Positions 35,017 through 46,289 of a stretch of 64,000 bases of DNA are shown here, one piece after another. Location of the stretch: positions 124,001 through 188,000 of the forward strand of contig BQMF02000592.1 of assembly GCA_027922465.2 (NCBI GenBank). The letters run 5' to 3'. The notes beneath the pieces are model-generated. The model was not told the DNA's origin. It was given only the letters and a program-made list of their open reading frames with translations, and did no database searches. The position numbers and the translations under genes were made by a program. The stretch's first letter is position 1. Each line of letters starts with the position of its first letter. This stretch comes from Turritopsis dohrnii. Lineage: Eukaryota; Cnidaria; Hydrozoa; Anthoathecata; Oceaniidae.

Positions 35017-36439
35017 GTGGACACTGAATCAGAAACAAGTGAAGCTGAATCAACTGGTTGTTCCAGTTCCCATTGTAGCAATGGATATGGACGTGGTAAT
35101 CGTGGACGTGGTAACCGTGGGCGTGGTAACCGTGGACGTGGTAATCGTGGATGTGTTCGTGGTAACCGTGCACGTGGCAGGGGTGTTCCTGGTAGTGGCA
35201 ACAGTGTTCGTGGTTGTGGACATGGTGCTGCCAATGTCGCTCCTGCAAACCCTTGGATGGATGAAAACAATCTGTTTGAAAATCCAAATGTAGATAAACC
35301 ATTCGCAGAGGTTAGCGGACCAGATCGTGTATCAGCTGCGGCCAACACACCTTATGAGTACTTCAACTTATTCTTCTCTGATGCCATCATTCAAGATATT
35401 GTAGATGAGAGTAATAGGTACTATAGGCAACAAGGAAAGGTGATAAACAACTGGAAAGACATAACAGTGGAAGAAATGAAGGCATTTTTCAGTTTGATTA
35501 TTGCCATGGGCATTGTGGATCTACCAAAATTCCACGACTACTGGAGCCGAGATGGGATAACTCAAGTGCCTTGGTTCCCTACTATTATGAAAAGGAGAAG
35601 ATCCTTTGAAATTATGAAATACCTGCATTTATCTCACAGCAATGAGCAAGAAGGTGGAAAATTATATAAACTTGGAACGCTACCGGGTATTTTGAATAAT
35701 ACATTCAGACATCGGTACACTCCAGAGAAGGAACTATCCATCGATGAACAGATGATAAGAACCTGGTGTTGGGTTAATTTTATCCAGTACATGCCCAAAA
35801 AGCCTATAAAGTTTGGAATAAAGGTATGGGCTTTATGTGAAGCCTCAAGTGGATATTGTTTACAGTTCCAGATCTACACCAGAAAGATTGACGCAGGAAT
35901 AACTGAGCATGGATTATCCTATCGCGTAGTTTTTGATCTAATGGAACATTATTTAGACAAAAATCACAATCTTTACTTTCATAACTTCTATTCTAACAAG
36001 AAGCTTATGGAAGACTTAGAGAACCGAAGTACCTATGCTTGTGGTACTATTAGACAGGATCGTAGTAACTTTCCGCCGAGATTTCACAAAAAACTGAAAC
36101 AGGGCAAAATGATGTTTTTGCGTATCAACAACCTAGTTTCAGTTCATTGGTTCGATAAAAAGGATGTTTATGTCATCACAACCATACATGGCACCCATAA
36201 AGAAAATGTCTTCAGACGCGGTGATGAAAACCCAGTTCAAAAGCCGTCCGCTGTTGTTGAATACAACAAGTTTATGAACGGCGTAGATAAGTGCGACCAA
36301 TATCTATCAAGTTATCCCTTTGCAAGAAAAACATTGAAGTGGTGGAAGAAATGTTTTGTTAGACTTATGGAATTGGCCATCATCAATGCAATGGTTTTGT
36401 ATTTTGCCAAGTATCCTGATCTAGGAAAGAAGTACTAAT

Positions 36440-36772
36440 CATTTATTTATTTATTTATTTGGTATTGTTTTACGTGGCTAGCCTCGCTCAGTTGCTATTG
36501 CATCTGCTTTCCAGGAGGGGCCACGGCTTAGGTTGGAGGCTCCGAAGTATTTGACACTCTCATGAGTGACACAAACCCAATCAAGGGCCTGTGCTCTTCT
36601 GGATTACCTCCTGCAACACCCGATGTATCATCTACCCAATTTCCCTCACATGGCATGGGTCAACCCGGCGCTATGGTTCATTCACTCGCGCATGGTGAAT
36701 CGCCGCCAAGGGGAATTGAACCCCGGTCTCCCGCATGAAATACGAGAGTGATAACCACTATACTACGGCGCC
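36440..36772 (-). mobile_element. tRNA-derived SINE (tRNA-Glu-like head)
   Basis: On the minus strand it starts at 36772 with GGCGCCGTAGTATAGTGGTT (Pol III A box) and has a B box GGTTCAATTCC (36712-36722). The cloverleaf can be followed with anticodon loop ATTTCAT, i.e. TTC (Glu), although the acceptor stem no longer pairs well. An unrelated body of about 240 bp and an (AAAT)n tail (plus-strand TTTA repeats at 36443-36462) follow. It lies inside the piggyBac coding region. Confidence 0.75.
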
Positions 36773-37599
36773 ACTATACTACATAAGAAGTTTCGTGTTT
36801 CCCTCATCCATCAGTTAGTTGAGCCGCAGTTGCAAGTACACAACGACGAGTTCGTGAATGTTAAGGTTCCCGGGAATGCTTTTCAACCAAGGCTGAAAGG
36901 AAGGCATTTAGCCATTAGCAAGTATCTTAATGAAAAAAGATGTTGTGTTCATTGTGGCTACAAGAAAAATGATAAAGGAAAATCTAGATACAAAAAAACT
37001 TATAATTTCTGCGAACGGTGCAAAAAGTTCATTTGTCGTAAATGCTTCACGGAGTACCATACCAAGGTGCAACTGTCTTGAGATTGTTTTGACTCATTTG
37101 ACACTTTTTACAGTACTACAGACACTTAACATGTTTTATTTATTTGTTTAGATTTGGTTATTATTAATTCTAGCCTAACGGTAAAATTATTCACGAAAAC
37201 TTGTTTTTTTAGGAATTTTATGGAAAAATAGGCAAATTTGGACAGCGGATAAATATCCATCAGCACCTTTTCAAAAAAATTTTTTTGCTATTGCTAAATG
37301 ATATAATGAATCAAATCTAAGCCAAGTTTCATAAGCCTTGCTTCATTTTTCAACCTTGTATAAAAAAATATTTTTTTCGTGAAAGAAAATTGATTTTTGA
37401 GGAATTGCTGACGTCATCATATTTTTTAAAAAATTTGATTTTGTCATCCTTAGATAGAATTTGTAATTAGCTTTCCAAATATATATAGGTTTATATACTT
37501 AAAACTAAAACTTCAAGAGTTATAAGCTAAATTGTGACAACCGGTAAAATTTGTAAGATTTTTTCAAAAAGCTTGCGGTACCCAAAGAGTTAAGGAAGT

Positions 37600-37800
37600 C
37601 CATAATGATGGAGGGTGTACCCAAGCAATGATCGACAAATTCTTTGTTTAAACACCATTCTGATTCAAGGTCATCAAAACTAGCCATAAAAAATTCCATA
37701 CATCGTTGTGCACATTGCTTCACTTCTTTTACAGAAGGTAAGTCTTGAACATGCTGCTGCCTCTTCCCTCTATGCAAGAAGACATTGTGAAGTTGCTTCA
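37600..37800 (-). pseudogene. Unrecognised repeat coding fragment
   Basis: The minus strand reads VKEVKQCAQRCMEFFMASFD and WCLNKEFVDHCLGTPSIIMD. Nucleotide similarity to 47705-47825 (AATTCTTTG(G/T)TTAAACAC, GTGCACATTGCTTC) shows this is a dispersed repeat. No family was recognised. Confidence 0.35.
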
Positions 37801-38066
37801 AATAATAGTTTCGCTACTGCTCTCATCTAAAGTAACGCAGCAAAGAACAACAAGGAGTCTACTAAACAATCAACTGCTACCTACCAAAAAACAGTGAAAG
37901 AATTGATGGAAGCTGGTCGTGTGGAAGAGGCTGAAAAAGTATGATCTGCACTAGATTTCCCATTTGTTTATACAATTTCGATGAATTAATTTGCTCAAAT
38001 TTACCATTAGATATTTGCTGCTTGGAAAAAAAAACCCATTTCCAATCAAGACAGTTCTAAAGAAAA

Positions 38067-38692
38067 ATGATGAAAGATGGGAATAATCTTATCTCTAAAG
38101 AAGGGTTTTGTGCTGTTTTGAAAAGTCCATTTTATATGGAAGCCATAAAAATGATCAAAACAATCAAAAGTGCATATGAGAATAGAGCCGATAGCTATAT
38201 GGTTACTTGTGATTCGTTAACCAATGTATGGGACAGCTTCAACTTGATTGTAAGCAACATATTTTGATCTGGTGCCAATGTGACGTTGGAAGAGTACAGA
38301 AATGGCAAATATAGTCTGACGTCATGTTAGTAAAGAAACACAAGACAGCTAGAAGACATGGGCCATGTCAAATAGTTGTAAAGAAAGAAGTGAAGGAAGC
38401 ATGTGATGTTTACGTGAACATCATAAGGAACACTGTGCCTGCAAAACAGTCGTCATTCATGTTTATCACATGCTCTGGTTGTGAACTTGAATCTGGTGGG
38501 GTCAGCACACAATTAAATTTGTTCTTTTTGAAGTGCCTTCCTAACAATGATAGAAGTCAGAACATTAGTGCAACTCTTGTGAGAAAGAGTCTGCTCACAT
38601 TTTTTTTGTGATGATTGGCCAGACATGAAAAAGGAATTAGGGCAGTTGATTAAGCACAACCCACAAACCGGATCCAGGTTTTACCATTTGGC
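38067..38692 (+). pseudogene. Tyrosine-recombinase-like C-terminal fragment
   Basis: Pieces read SSFMFITCSGCELESGGVST, NISATLVRKSLLT and, after a frame change, MKKELGQLIKHNPQTGSRFY followed by HL. The order Arg (LVRKS), then H, then a terminal Tyr about 10 residues later resembles the R...H...Y end of tyrosine recombinases found in invertebrate mobile elements. Immediately after the FYHL codons comes the 3' end of an H2 Helitron. Confidence 0.35.
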
Positions 38693-38694
38693 CC

Positions 38695-39005
38695 TAGCCT
38701 CCAAGGCGGCAGCACTCGCCGCCCATGTGCACCTGCTGTGTGTCACCCTGGAGACCCCAATAAATCTCATAATTTCCTTAAAAACGGCTCGTACAACTTG
38801 TGTTCAGACAGAGGCAGATTTGAAATCAAATAACAAATATCAGTTTAAACAATGGTTCCAAAAGACCCAAATTTCATAATGTGCTATTTATTTACTTTTT
38901 AAAACCAATCGTTTTTACCTTTAACAATACACTCAAAACGTAGAGAGAAAAAACTTCAACTCATTAATTAGCTTTTGTTTTAAAAAAGTTACGTGCTCTA
39001 ACTAT
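38695..39005 (-). mobile_element. H2 Helitron 3' fragment
   Basis: Minus-strand CTAG terminus at 38695-38698, with the hairpin GGCGGC-GAGTGCT-GCCGCC just inside (38712-38730 region). About 310 bp match the H2 tail (ATTTCCTTAAAAACGGCTCG, ACAACTTGTGTTCAG), then similarity ends near 39005. The body and 5' end are missing. Confidence 0.75.
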
Positions 39006-39289
39006 CAAGGACAACAAGGACAACCTCGTTGATTTTGATGATGTCAATGGCAATTTCGTTGACGTAGAACATTTGTAAACTTTTTGTCTAAAAATTTTTT
39101 TAAGTGAACACAACTGCAATTTCTGAAATTAATGCCCCTCTCTTTTTAACATCCCTCTCCAATAAACCCCCTTGAAGATTCAACAATTTTATAAACGCCC
39201 AGGGCGTTTAATTGAATAAATACGGTAGGCTGTATATCCATTACGGAAAGTAGCAATCTATGTCAGCCGACACGCAGTTTCGTTAATAA

Positions 39290-40400
39290 ATGGGTTTCTA
39301 CACGGTGACGGCGAGGATGATGATGATGAAAACACACTAATTGTATCGGAAAGATCATGTCTGCATCAAATTTGAAGTGATACTTCCAACGATGACAAAG
39401 GTAAAAAACTTTATTGGTTTCATTAAAGTTCAAGATAATGCATTTCTAAACACATTTCTGACATTTCACTTTCAACTTCCAGCTGGTCCAAGTGGCTGGA
39501 AACCAAACAGGACAATACTTCAATCTGCTTCGACTAAGTCAAAGTCGTGTTTTGGTAAGTTAAGTTATTTTTCTGATCCAGTCATTTTTCGCAATGGAAC
39601 AGATTGCTCTACTCGTTTTAAGTGCTTGCAGTCAGTTAATGCAAGATGATTTAAGAAATATATTCGGAACAATTTAATGCTGTTGAAGATGACACTGATG
39701 TTTGTGCAAAAGCTGTTCCAGTGTTTTTGGGTAAGTGTCTTTTTAAACTTCTAAATAACAGTTAAATGGTTTATACAAATTGATCAATGTCTTTTTTATT
39801 TTACTTCAAAACAGAAGATTTTGTGGACACATTGAAAACCACATCAACTGTGAATAATGTTCAACAGAACAACATGATGAGGTAGCATGATTCACATTGC
39901 ATAAAATGGAAATCTATGGACCAATTTATATGACTATTCTGTTTTATCTTCCATTTTTGATTTTAGTTAGTTCCACCAGCGACACTAGTGACATTGATTC
40001 TGAACTGAAAAGGGACTGCTGAAAACAATGGATGATAAAAGCGAGCATGATTTGTATGATGTCACAATTAAATGTAGCAGGAAGTTTTCCCTAAGTCAAG
40101 TGAACACAAAGGAATACTTGTGAGAAGTCCGCCGAGTCATAACAAATGACACGGATATGCCAGCTGGGAAAAGAATTAACGGATGCCAGTACTTAATGTT
40201 CACTCAATGGTATGACAAGTGCATAGGAACATTCTACCGAGGTGCCAGTCCATCCTATGGCACCTGGACGTATATCAAAGGTGAAAATCGGGAGGTTTTA
40301 AACGTAAAAAGTTTTTTTCAATTTGTACCCATCAATAAAACGGAATATAGTGGAAATAAGACAAAAAGGCAACATGCAACTGAAAAATTCATGGAATAGA
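39290..40400 (+). pseudogene. Possible decayed multi-exon gene
   Basis: Exon-like blocks end in good donors: GACAAAG/GTAAAA (39402), GTTTTG/GTAAGT (39555) and TTTTTG/GTAAGT (39730). They start after acceptors, for example CTTCCAG/CTGGTCC (39481), which encodes AGPSGWKPNRTILQS. Later blocks carry DTDMPAGKRINGCQYLMFTQ. Stops interrupt the frame near 40019 and 40120. Function is not recognised; a relation to the HECT-like fragments at 4-5 kb is possible but unproven. Confidence 0.25.
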
Positions 40401-41177
40401 TAAGAATACAATAAAATAGCTCAAGTTCAACTAGTAAGCACACCGTCTATGAACCTATGTGCTCCTACATCTAGGAAAACTATAGTTTCAGTTCTGGTTA
40501 ACATAGTTAACATGGGTAAACAAACTTCACCTCACCTTCAAATAGGGTATTGCCTAGACCTTATAAATGGATGTCAGTGCATGTAAGATGTTTACAGAAT
40601 TCAGAATTTCCGCTACACAATCGTTCAAGTGCTTTGAGAACGGTAGCGCGTCTTTCTTTGTGGTAGCCTGTCCTTTTTATATGAGTTTGACTGGTTGCCC
40701 ATCTTTTTCGAAATATTTCTATTTTTTTTCTAAGGTAGATCGACAGGCTGGATTTCTGTCCATTTTCTTGTCAGACTAGTTTCATAATTTAGTTTTCTGC
40801 AAAACTGCAGGCTCACAGGCTATCAGTGAAATGCTTCTAAAATGACAGGCTAGTCACAGGCTACCACAGTAAAGGACGGCTACCATCACTGACAATACCT
40901 TAGATAGTATTGGCAGAAAGCAACTGGTGCTTCTCCCCCACCTCCCCCACGAAAGACGAAGTCCCCCTCGTTTTCATAGTTAGCCTCATGGAAAGCATTA
41001 TAAAGTCATTTCAAATGAATGCTGCTCTGAGGACACATTATTTTTTGCAGGGTTTGCAATTTCTTTGTCTTGTTAAGCAAGTATCTATAGCGACAATACG
41101 ACCAGCTAGTTAACAATTCGTTTACACACATTTTATTCAAGTGTTTTTGGTGGTCTCGGGCCAAAGTTGTCATCAGC

Positions 41178-41456
41178 TTGGATCACTTAAAAAGTGCGAT
41201 CTCGCTTATTTTTCAACCTTTCAATGAGCATTGGATCATCATGGCCAATGATCTAAGTGACACACAGTTGATGCAGCATTTTGACAGTCCAATTTCTGTT
41301 TTTGTCGAAGAAGACACGGCTCAAATACTGTGTAGAGAATTTGCTAATTGCCCCAAGCCAATTGAGCAGATTGAAAACCGAGGACCTTATTCCGACGAAG
41401 GTGTTTTCTTGTCCCAGACCAAAACTGCTGATAATGACATAATGGTAAGATTGTGA
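41178..41456 (+). CDS. Unrecognised open frame (92 codons)
   Basis: Reads MDHLKSAISLIFQPFNEHWI and FANCPKPIEQIENRGPYSDE. Composition is protein-like and it ends near a GTAAGATT donor-like site at 41446, so it could be one exon of the decayed gene to its left. No family was recognised. Confidence 0.3.
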   Translation: MDHLKSAISLIFQPFNEHWIIMANDLSDTQLMQHFDSPISVFVEEDTAQILCREFANCPKPIEQIENRGPYSDEGVFLSQTKTADNDIMVRL

Positions 41457-41529
41457 TCAGCAACCATTTAAACCTTATCTTATAATCCGCAATAGTGTCA
41501 CATTTTTATTTTACAGAGTGATATATTTA

Positions 41530-41978
41530 CATTATACTCTCGATAAGTGGTACACCAAATAAGTAAGACGCCCGCTATCTAGTACACTTTTTCCCGATCC
41601 CTTGTCCCTTGGCGCAAAAACCCTGCATAAGTAGGATATTCAATGCAGCGAATTGGTCGTCAAGGTTAGTGGAAACCGAAGTTCAAGCTACCTCAAGACA
41701 AACGGTGTTGACAGATTTTTTCATTACGTAAATTATGTTGTACTTAGATATTCAAAATTTAATGTGATATAAATATATGTCATCCTACTTTTAAGTGGTT
41801 TGTTTCTTATAGTGTAATGACCATGACCTAAAACCTTAACTGGGAAACCATAACTGGGACGAATCAACCCCTTTTTTGCAAATTTCCTACTTAGGGGGAG
41901 ATTCAGATAAGTAGGACGCCCGCTAAGTAGTACGCTTTTTTCCGTCCCTTGAGCGTCCCATTTATCGAGAGTATACTG
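41530..41978. mobile_element. 449-bp pogo/Tigger-like MITE
   Basis: The termini are CATTATACTCTCGATAAG at 41530 and (reverse strand) CAGTATACTCTCGATAAA ending at 41978, flanked on both sides by TA. A CAGTATACTCTCG-type terminus with TA duplication is what pogo/Tigger elements use. There is no coding capacity. A block of about 50 bp (GACGCCCGCTA...TAGTAC) occurs twice in direct orientation near 41568 and 41918. Confidence 0.75.
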
Positions 41979-42940
41979 TAGTTTTAACTTACAGTCAACC
42001 TCTTCTTAGTAAGATGTGGTAGATATTTTTTACTGGTTTATTTAGATTCTCTTCTAACCAACTGTCTTCTTTTAGATTCAAATAGAAATGAACCTGACTG
42101 TCCCAATGAAAAGCAGGAATGGAAGAAAAGTATATAATTACAGGGTGACACAAAGATTAACAATCACTGCGACTTTCAGCTGAAAGTAGTTTTCAACTTA
42201 AGTATATATGTGCTTCATACAACCGAAATACTTTTCAAATATTCTTCTGCGTTATGTTTGTATGCCTGAAATTTCCGAGTGCATCCTCTGAGTGTGCTTG
42301 TTATGACACTGATGAAAAGAGCATTCAGAATCACTTTTTCACCTTTCGGATTTGAAGAGCAATATTGGAATATCCAAATCTTATATAATTTTCTAATTTA
42401 ACTCAACTGGTTGGAATTGGATTGAATATTCCAAATTTGCTTTTCCGAGCTATAACAATAATTGCAACATTACTTACAACCCTCCAAAGTTAGGACACAC
42501 TTTTGGATGAAGCATTCCATTTTGGGATTGAAAAAAAAATTACATGAGCGATAATCATCGTGGGAGACAGGCTGCAGTTATGAAAATTTCCTGCCATAAA
42601 GAGCACATATGAAAGAATTCATAAAAATTGAAAAAATTGTAAAATGAACACTTTAGGAAGAGAGTCCATTTTTAAGACAAAATAGGAGGCATCTTAAATC
42701 AGCGCTCCTGTATATGCATTTAGAGATCATATTTGAAAAATACAAAAATTTAACTTTTAAAAAGTGGAATAAATGTAAATCAAGATGGCCTGACAGGCAT
42801 AAGGATTTCTGCGAAACCAGCTGAAGCATACAAAATGAAAGACTAGTGATATTCTTCAAATTTGAAGATTGAATGACTTCTACAATACAACATCACATTT
42901 TTGATCACACACTGCCTAGGAATCCATAAAAGCATAACTG
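41979..42940. other. Unassigned spacer
   Basis: No recognisable gene or repeat. Short A/T runs only. Confidence 0.4.
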
Positions 42941-42941
42941 A

Positions 42942-43792
42942 TATATACCGGGTGTGCCAGGGATTATTTTCGAATTTTTCAAAGAGATTACCAGCACGCT
43001 CAACTCGTCTTATCCTTGTACCATCATTCATGTAAGGCGTTTTCATACGTTTGAACTGCTTGAATCCTCTTCTCTTGACCATTCTCCTCACAGAGGTATG
43101 TGACACATTCAATTCCTTGGCGATTCCACTAGGAGATACATGTGTCCCAGGCTCTTCTTGGGAACAAATCATTTCTTCTACTTTTTCTTCCTTTTCATGG
43201 CACGTAGCTGTTCTTTGACGACCAGAACCCTTTTTTTTGCCCCATTGTACCAGTTTTAACAAATCTTTTTATCAAACGGTATAAAGAAGACTTGTCCCAG
43301 TTCTTTTCAGGGTTATCTTTCCAAATTTTGTAGGCAGTGTATCCTTTTTTGTGATAGTGTTGAATGATGGCTTTATCAGCGTCAGAAAAAACCATAATGA
43401 AAGACATCAGCACTAAGTCACCCTTTCTATTGGAGTGAGAGTCGTTTTTTACACCAGTGGTTAAAGCAAGAAACTATGTAAAGTCTTCTAAAAAGATCGG
43501 GAAGTAGCACTGCAATAGCTTCAAAGGCGGTGGAAAACAAAATCGCATGACAGGATTAAGCATAATAGAAACTTCAAGAAAAATTATAGACGTCAATTTT
43601 GACGTCAATTCTATAAACATTGAAAATTCTGTATGGTTTCACAAAATGCTTGTATCTTCCGTAAATTGTCGTATCTTTCTGAGATTATTACGGATGTTTT
43701 AAAATAGTCTGAATAATATTTCCGTGAAATTAGAAAAACGTACATCAAAAATTGAATTTTAGTGGCGTTTTTTCTAGCACACCCGGTATATA
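42942..43792 (-). mobile_element. Tc1/mariner deletion derivative
   Basis: The ends are TATACCGGGTGTGCCAGG (42944) and CTAGCACACCCGGTATA (ending 43790), inverted to each other and bounded by TA. Only the DNA-binding half of the transposase lies between them; the catalytic half is deleted up to the left terminal repeat. Confidence 0.8.
42985..43413 (-). pseudogene. Tc1/mariner transposase DNA-binding domain only
   Basis: Begins MSFIMVFSDADKAIIQHYHK (about 43407) with a first helix-turn-helix (KNWDKSSLYRLIKRF), then after a 1-base frame change GRQRTATCHEKEE and a second helix-turn-helix (VSPSGIAKELNVSHTSVRRM). It reaches FEKFENNPWHT at the element end. Two helix-turn-helix domains are the standard N-terminus that binds terminal repeats. 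The DDE/D catalytic domain is absent: the codons run directly into the terminal repeat at about 42975. Confidence 0.75.
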
Positions 43793-43816
43793 GATCAAAA
43801 ATAGATAAAACAAAAA

Positions 43817-46289
43817 TCTTATTATACTAATTCGCAATTGTGCATCCCACTTTTATTTTAGAGAGTGATATATTTACTTTTTTTTTCATGGTCAAATCCT
43901 TCTTATTTTTTCCCTTTTCGTCGTTAAGCCACGTAGAGGCGACAGACACTTTTTTTAATGTTACGTAATCTAAGTGTGACGTCTAAATTTTTAAACCAAT
44001 CAAAACGCAAGAAATTATTTTTTTGCCAATTTGATTGGTTGACGATTTCCAAAAAATAAGTTCCGTAATAACGGATTTTTATTATCGGTCGCTATTTTCA
44101 CGAAGAAACACAGGTTTGTATACATACGAAGGTATTGTTATTATAAAACTGTTTATTGTTAAACTTTTATTGTATTTTAGACTATTAAAGATGATTAGAC
44201 TTATGGCGTAGGTGATTAGTTGTTTGTTTACAATGTAAAATTATAGTGAAATTTAGTTATTTTAGTTATCAAATAAAAAGAAGAAGTGCAGTGAAGTTTT
44301 TAAAAATTGGCTGCAGAACGAACGAACAAACAGGTCTGTAGGAAGGTATTATTATAAAACTTTTATTGCTTAATAATAAAAGAACAGGTGACATATCTGT
44401 AAGTAAGTTATGTATATGTATTTAAATGTTTGTTTACGTTTTAGTTATCAAATATCGCCATGCAGAAGAAGAAAGTGTAGTGAAGAAATGCAGAACAAAA
44501 TGATGTTTTAGTTTTGAAAGATTAATTACATTAGCTTTGAATAAATATCTGAGTATATGAGTCAAAATAATTCTTTCGTTTATGCTGCTGGATGAAAACG
44601 AAGACGAGGGAAGTTTCTTTTGGTAAAGCGCGCTTTTATTATTTTTACAGTTAGCAAAGAAGATTTTGTCAATTAAAAATGGTCCCGTAGCTATGAATGT
44701 TTTTATTTCTCATGGCTGTGGAAGTGAGGAACGTTATGCTGTCTAATAATTGTATCTATTGACGATGTTTAAGATGCTTGATGCTTTGTCTGGCTGCCTG
44801 TCTGCCAGCTATTTATGTCTTTTGTTTTTGTTTGCTTAAATATGGTTGCAGTAGCAAGTATTTATTGTAGCTGTTCTTCACTGAAATCTTTTTCTTTTAT
44901 TTAGGTCAGAAAAGAAAAAATAAATGTATAAATGAAACACATGGTTAAACTATGATGTTGAGAAGGTTAGTTGAGAGAAGAATGGATTATGTATTTCAGT
45001 TATGGTAATTGTTACGTACTATGCCTGCTGGGTATATAAGTTTGGCATTATGTTTGTATTTGTATTAAATTATTAAATTATGGTTTTGGTCAAAGTAGGG
45101 CGTTTCGTTGTTTCAATTATTTGTATTAATTTGATGTTTGGTTGTGTATGCCAGGTTGAAATTTTTTATTCTGCTCAGCCCCAGTGTTGAGTGAACCTGT
45201 ATTGACTAGAGTAGAGTATTGGTTTATTTTATAGACTATCTGATCTATAGCTATACCAATTCTGTCATTAAATTTGTGTTTTTAATTATTATTTTAAGTG
45301 CGTACTTGAATTTTCTTGTTTTTTTTTTTTTTGTTTTTTGTTTTGACAATTATATATTAGGTTTTCCGCATAATCATACACATGAAATTGAAAATTGTTC
45401 TTTTAGGTAAGATTAATAATAAAAAATAACAATAAAAATAAAGAAATGAAACTCATGGTTTAGATCATGATGTTGATGGTTGGTGAAGAACATATTATCA
45501 TTTTAAAAATTCTGTCCAATGTAACTTCGGCACGAAAGAAACACGGTTGGAAGGTACCGATTTGTTTTCAATTCAAATTTTGTATATATATGTTATTCAA
45601 TGTTTGCTTTTGTGTTCTTATGGATTGCTTTTTTACACTAAAGTTAATTCTATTCTGTGTATAAAATATAATATGTTTCTTTGTTGTGTTGCCGTTTGTT
45701 TCTGCATTAAATCTTCTGCATGTAAAAACATGATTTTGGTGTGAAGTAGGGCATTTTAACTGCTGCAATGTCTGTTTCACGCTTCCTGGTAAAAAATAAT
45801 TTTACAAAACCTTTATTCAGGTCAGTTCCAGTGATATACACATATGCATTCATACACATTCTTATAATAGTGGGATGTTGGATTCTTTGGTGTGTAGGTT
45901 TGCAATAATTTTATGTAGAAGTTACTTTGGATTTTCTGTGTATCAACAAAATAGTTTTCAGTCAATAGTAGGGCATTTTAAGTGTTGCAATGTTTGGTTA
46001 TAATTCGTGTCTCCAGGGTAAAAAATTTCATTAGGTAAATAGTTGGTAAATAGTTTTGCATGTGTTCTTCATTTCATCTTCGGGGTATAAAAAACATGGT
46101 TTTGGTCAAAAGGAAGGAATATGGAGAATTTCGATGTTCCAATTCTTATTACTATTTTGATGTTGGGGGGAATTTAATTGACTAATCCTTTCTCTCGCTT
46201 CAACTCACATTGACTAAAAATGGTAAAAATTTTTATTTTTCGTGAACTGGACGCATGTTGAATATGGGTGGCGAGCGACGCCGGATTAG
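43817..46289 (+). mobile_element. H1 Helitron, longest copy (about 2.5 kb)
   Basis: Starts TCTTATTATACTAATTCGCA after host A (43816). Ends near 46289 with GGTGGCGAGCGACGCC...TTAGT, a shortened hairpin and a mutated CTAG. Collinear on the left with 13575-15328 and 59200-61442, and on the right with 61443-62320. All short open frames inside lack Rep/Hel motifs. Whether this is one element or two abutting copies joined near 45.2-45.4 kb cannot be excluded. Confidence 0.7.

Larger units (their letters stand above)
34538..37081 (+). pseudogene. piggyBac transposase, two exons, catalytic Asp lost, split by SINE
   Basis: Exon 1 (34538-34852) is acidic (SDDEDSLSEIDSDFSEDNDD), as usual for piggyBac N-termini. 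A 164-bp GT-AG intron (34853-35016, phase 0) joins it to exon 2. Exon 2 opens with four GRGNR repeats, then PYEYFNLFFSDAIIQDIVDE and the catalytic region. IDEQMI carries the first Asp (35753). The second motif reads YFHNFYSN where Y-x-D-N is expected, so Asp is replaced by His (35980). NGVDKCDQYLSSYPFARKTL carries the third (36286). Exon 2 stops at 36438, where the SINE sits. The Cys-rich C-terminus (CCVHCGY...CERCKKFICRKC) continues beyond it to 37081. Both changes predict an inactive enzyme. Confidence 0.85.
34402..37593 (+). mobile_element. piggyBac-type DNA transposon
   Basis: Contains a piggyBac transposase gene and ends on the right at TTAA (37590-37593), directly after GGTACCCAAAGAG, a plausible terminal sequence next to the TTAA target. 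I could not find the matching left inverted repeat; the left boundary lies somewhere between 34290 and 34500. A SINE has inserted near the 3' end of the gene. Confidence 0.7.

Noticed and set aside
35006..35302. His/Tyr-rich minus-strand and Val-rich plus-strand frames over the GRGNR region
   Set aside because: Artefacts of the 15-bp repeat read in other frames; the piggyBac frame explains the sequence.
36711..36772. Functional tRNA-Glu gene
   Set aside because: The acceptor stem does not pair properly and the sequence continues into a SINE body with an (AAAT)n tail, so it is a tRNA-derived head and not a tRNA gene.
43817..46289. Autonomous Helitron with Rep/helicase
   Set aside because: No open frame longer than about 65 codons and no Rep or helicase motif in any frame.
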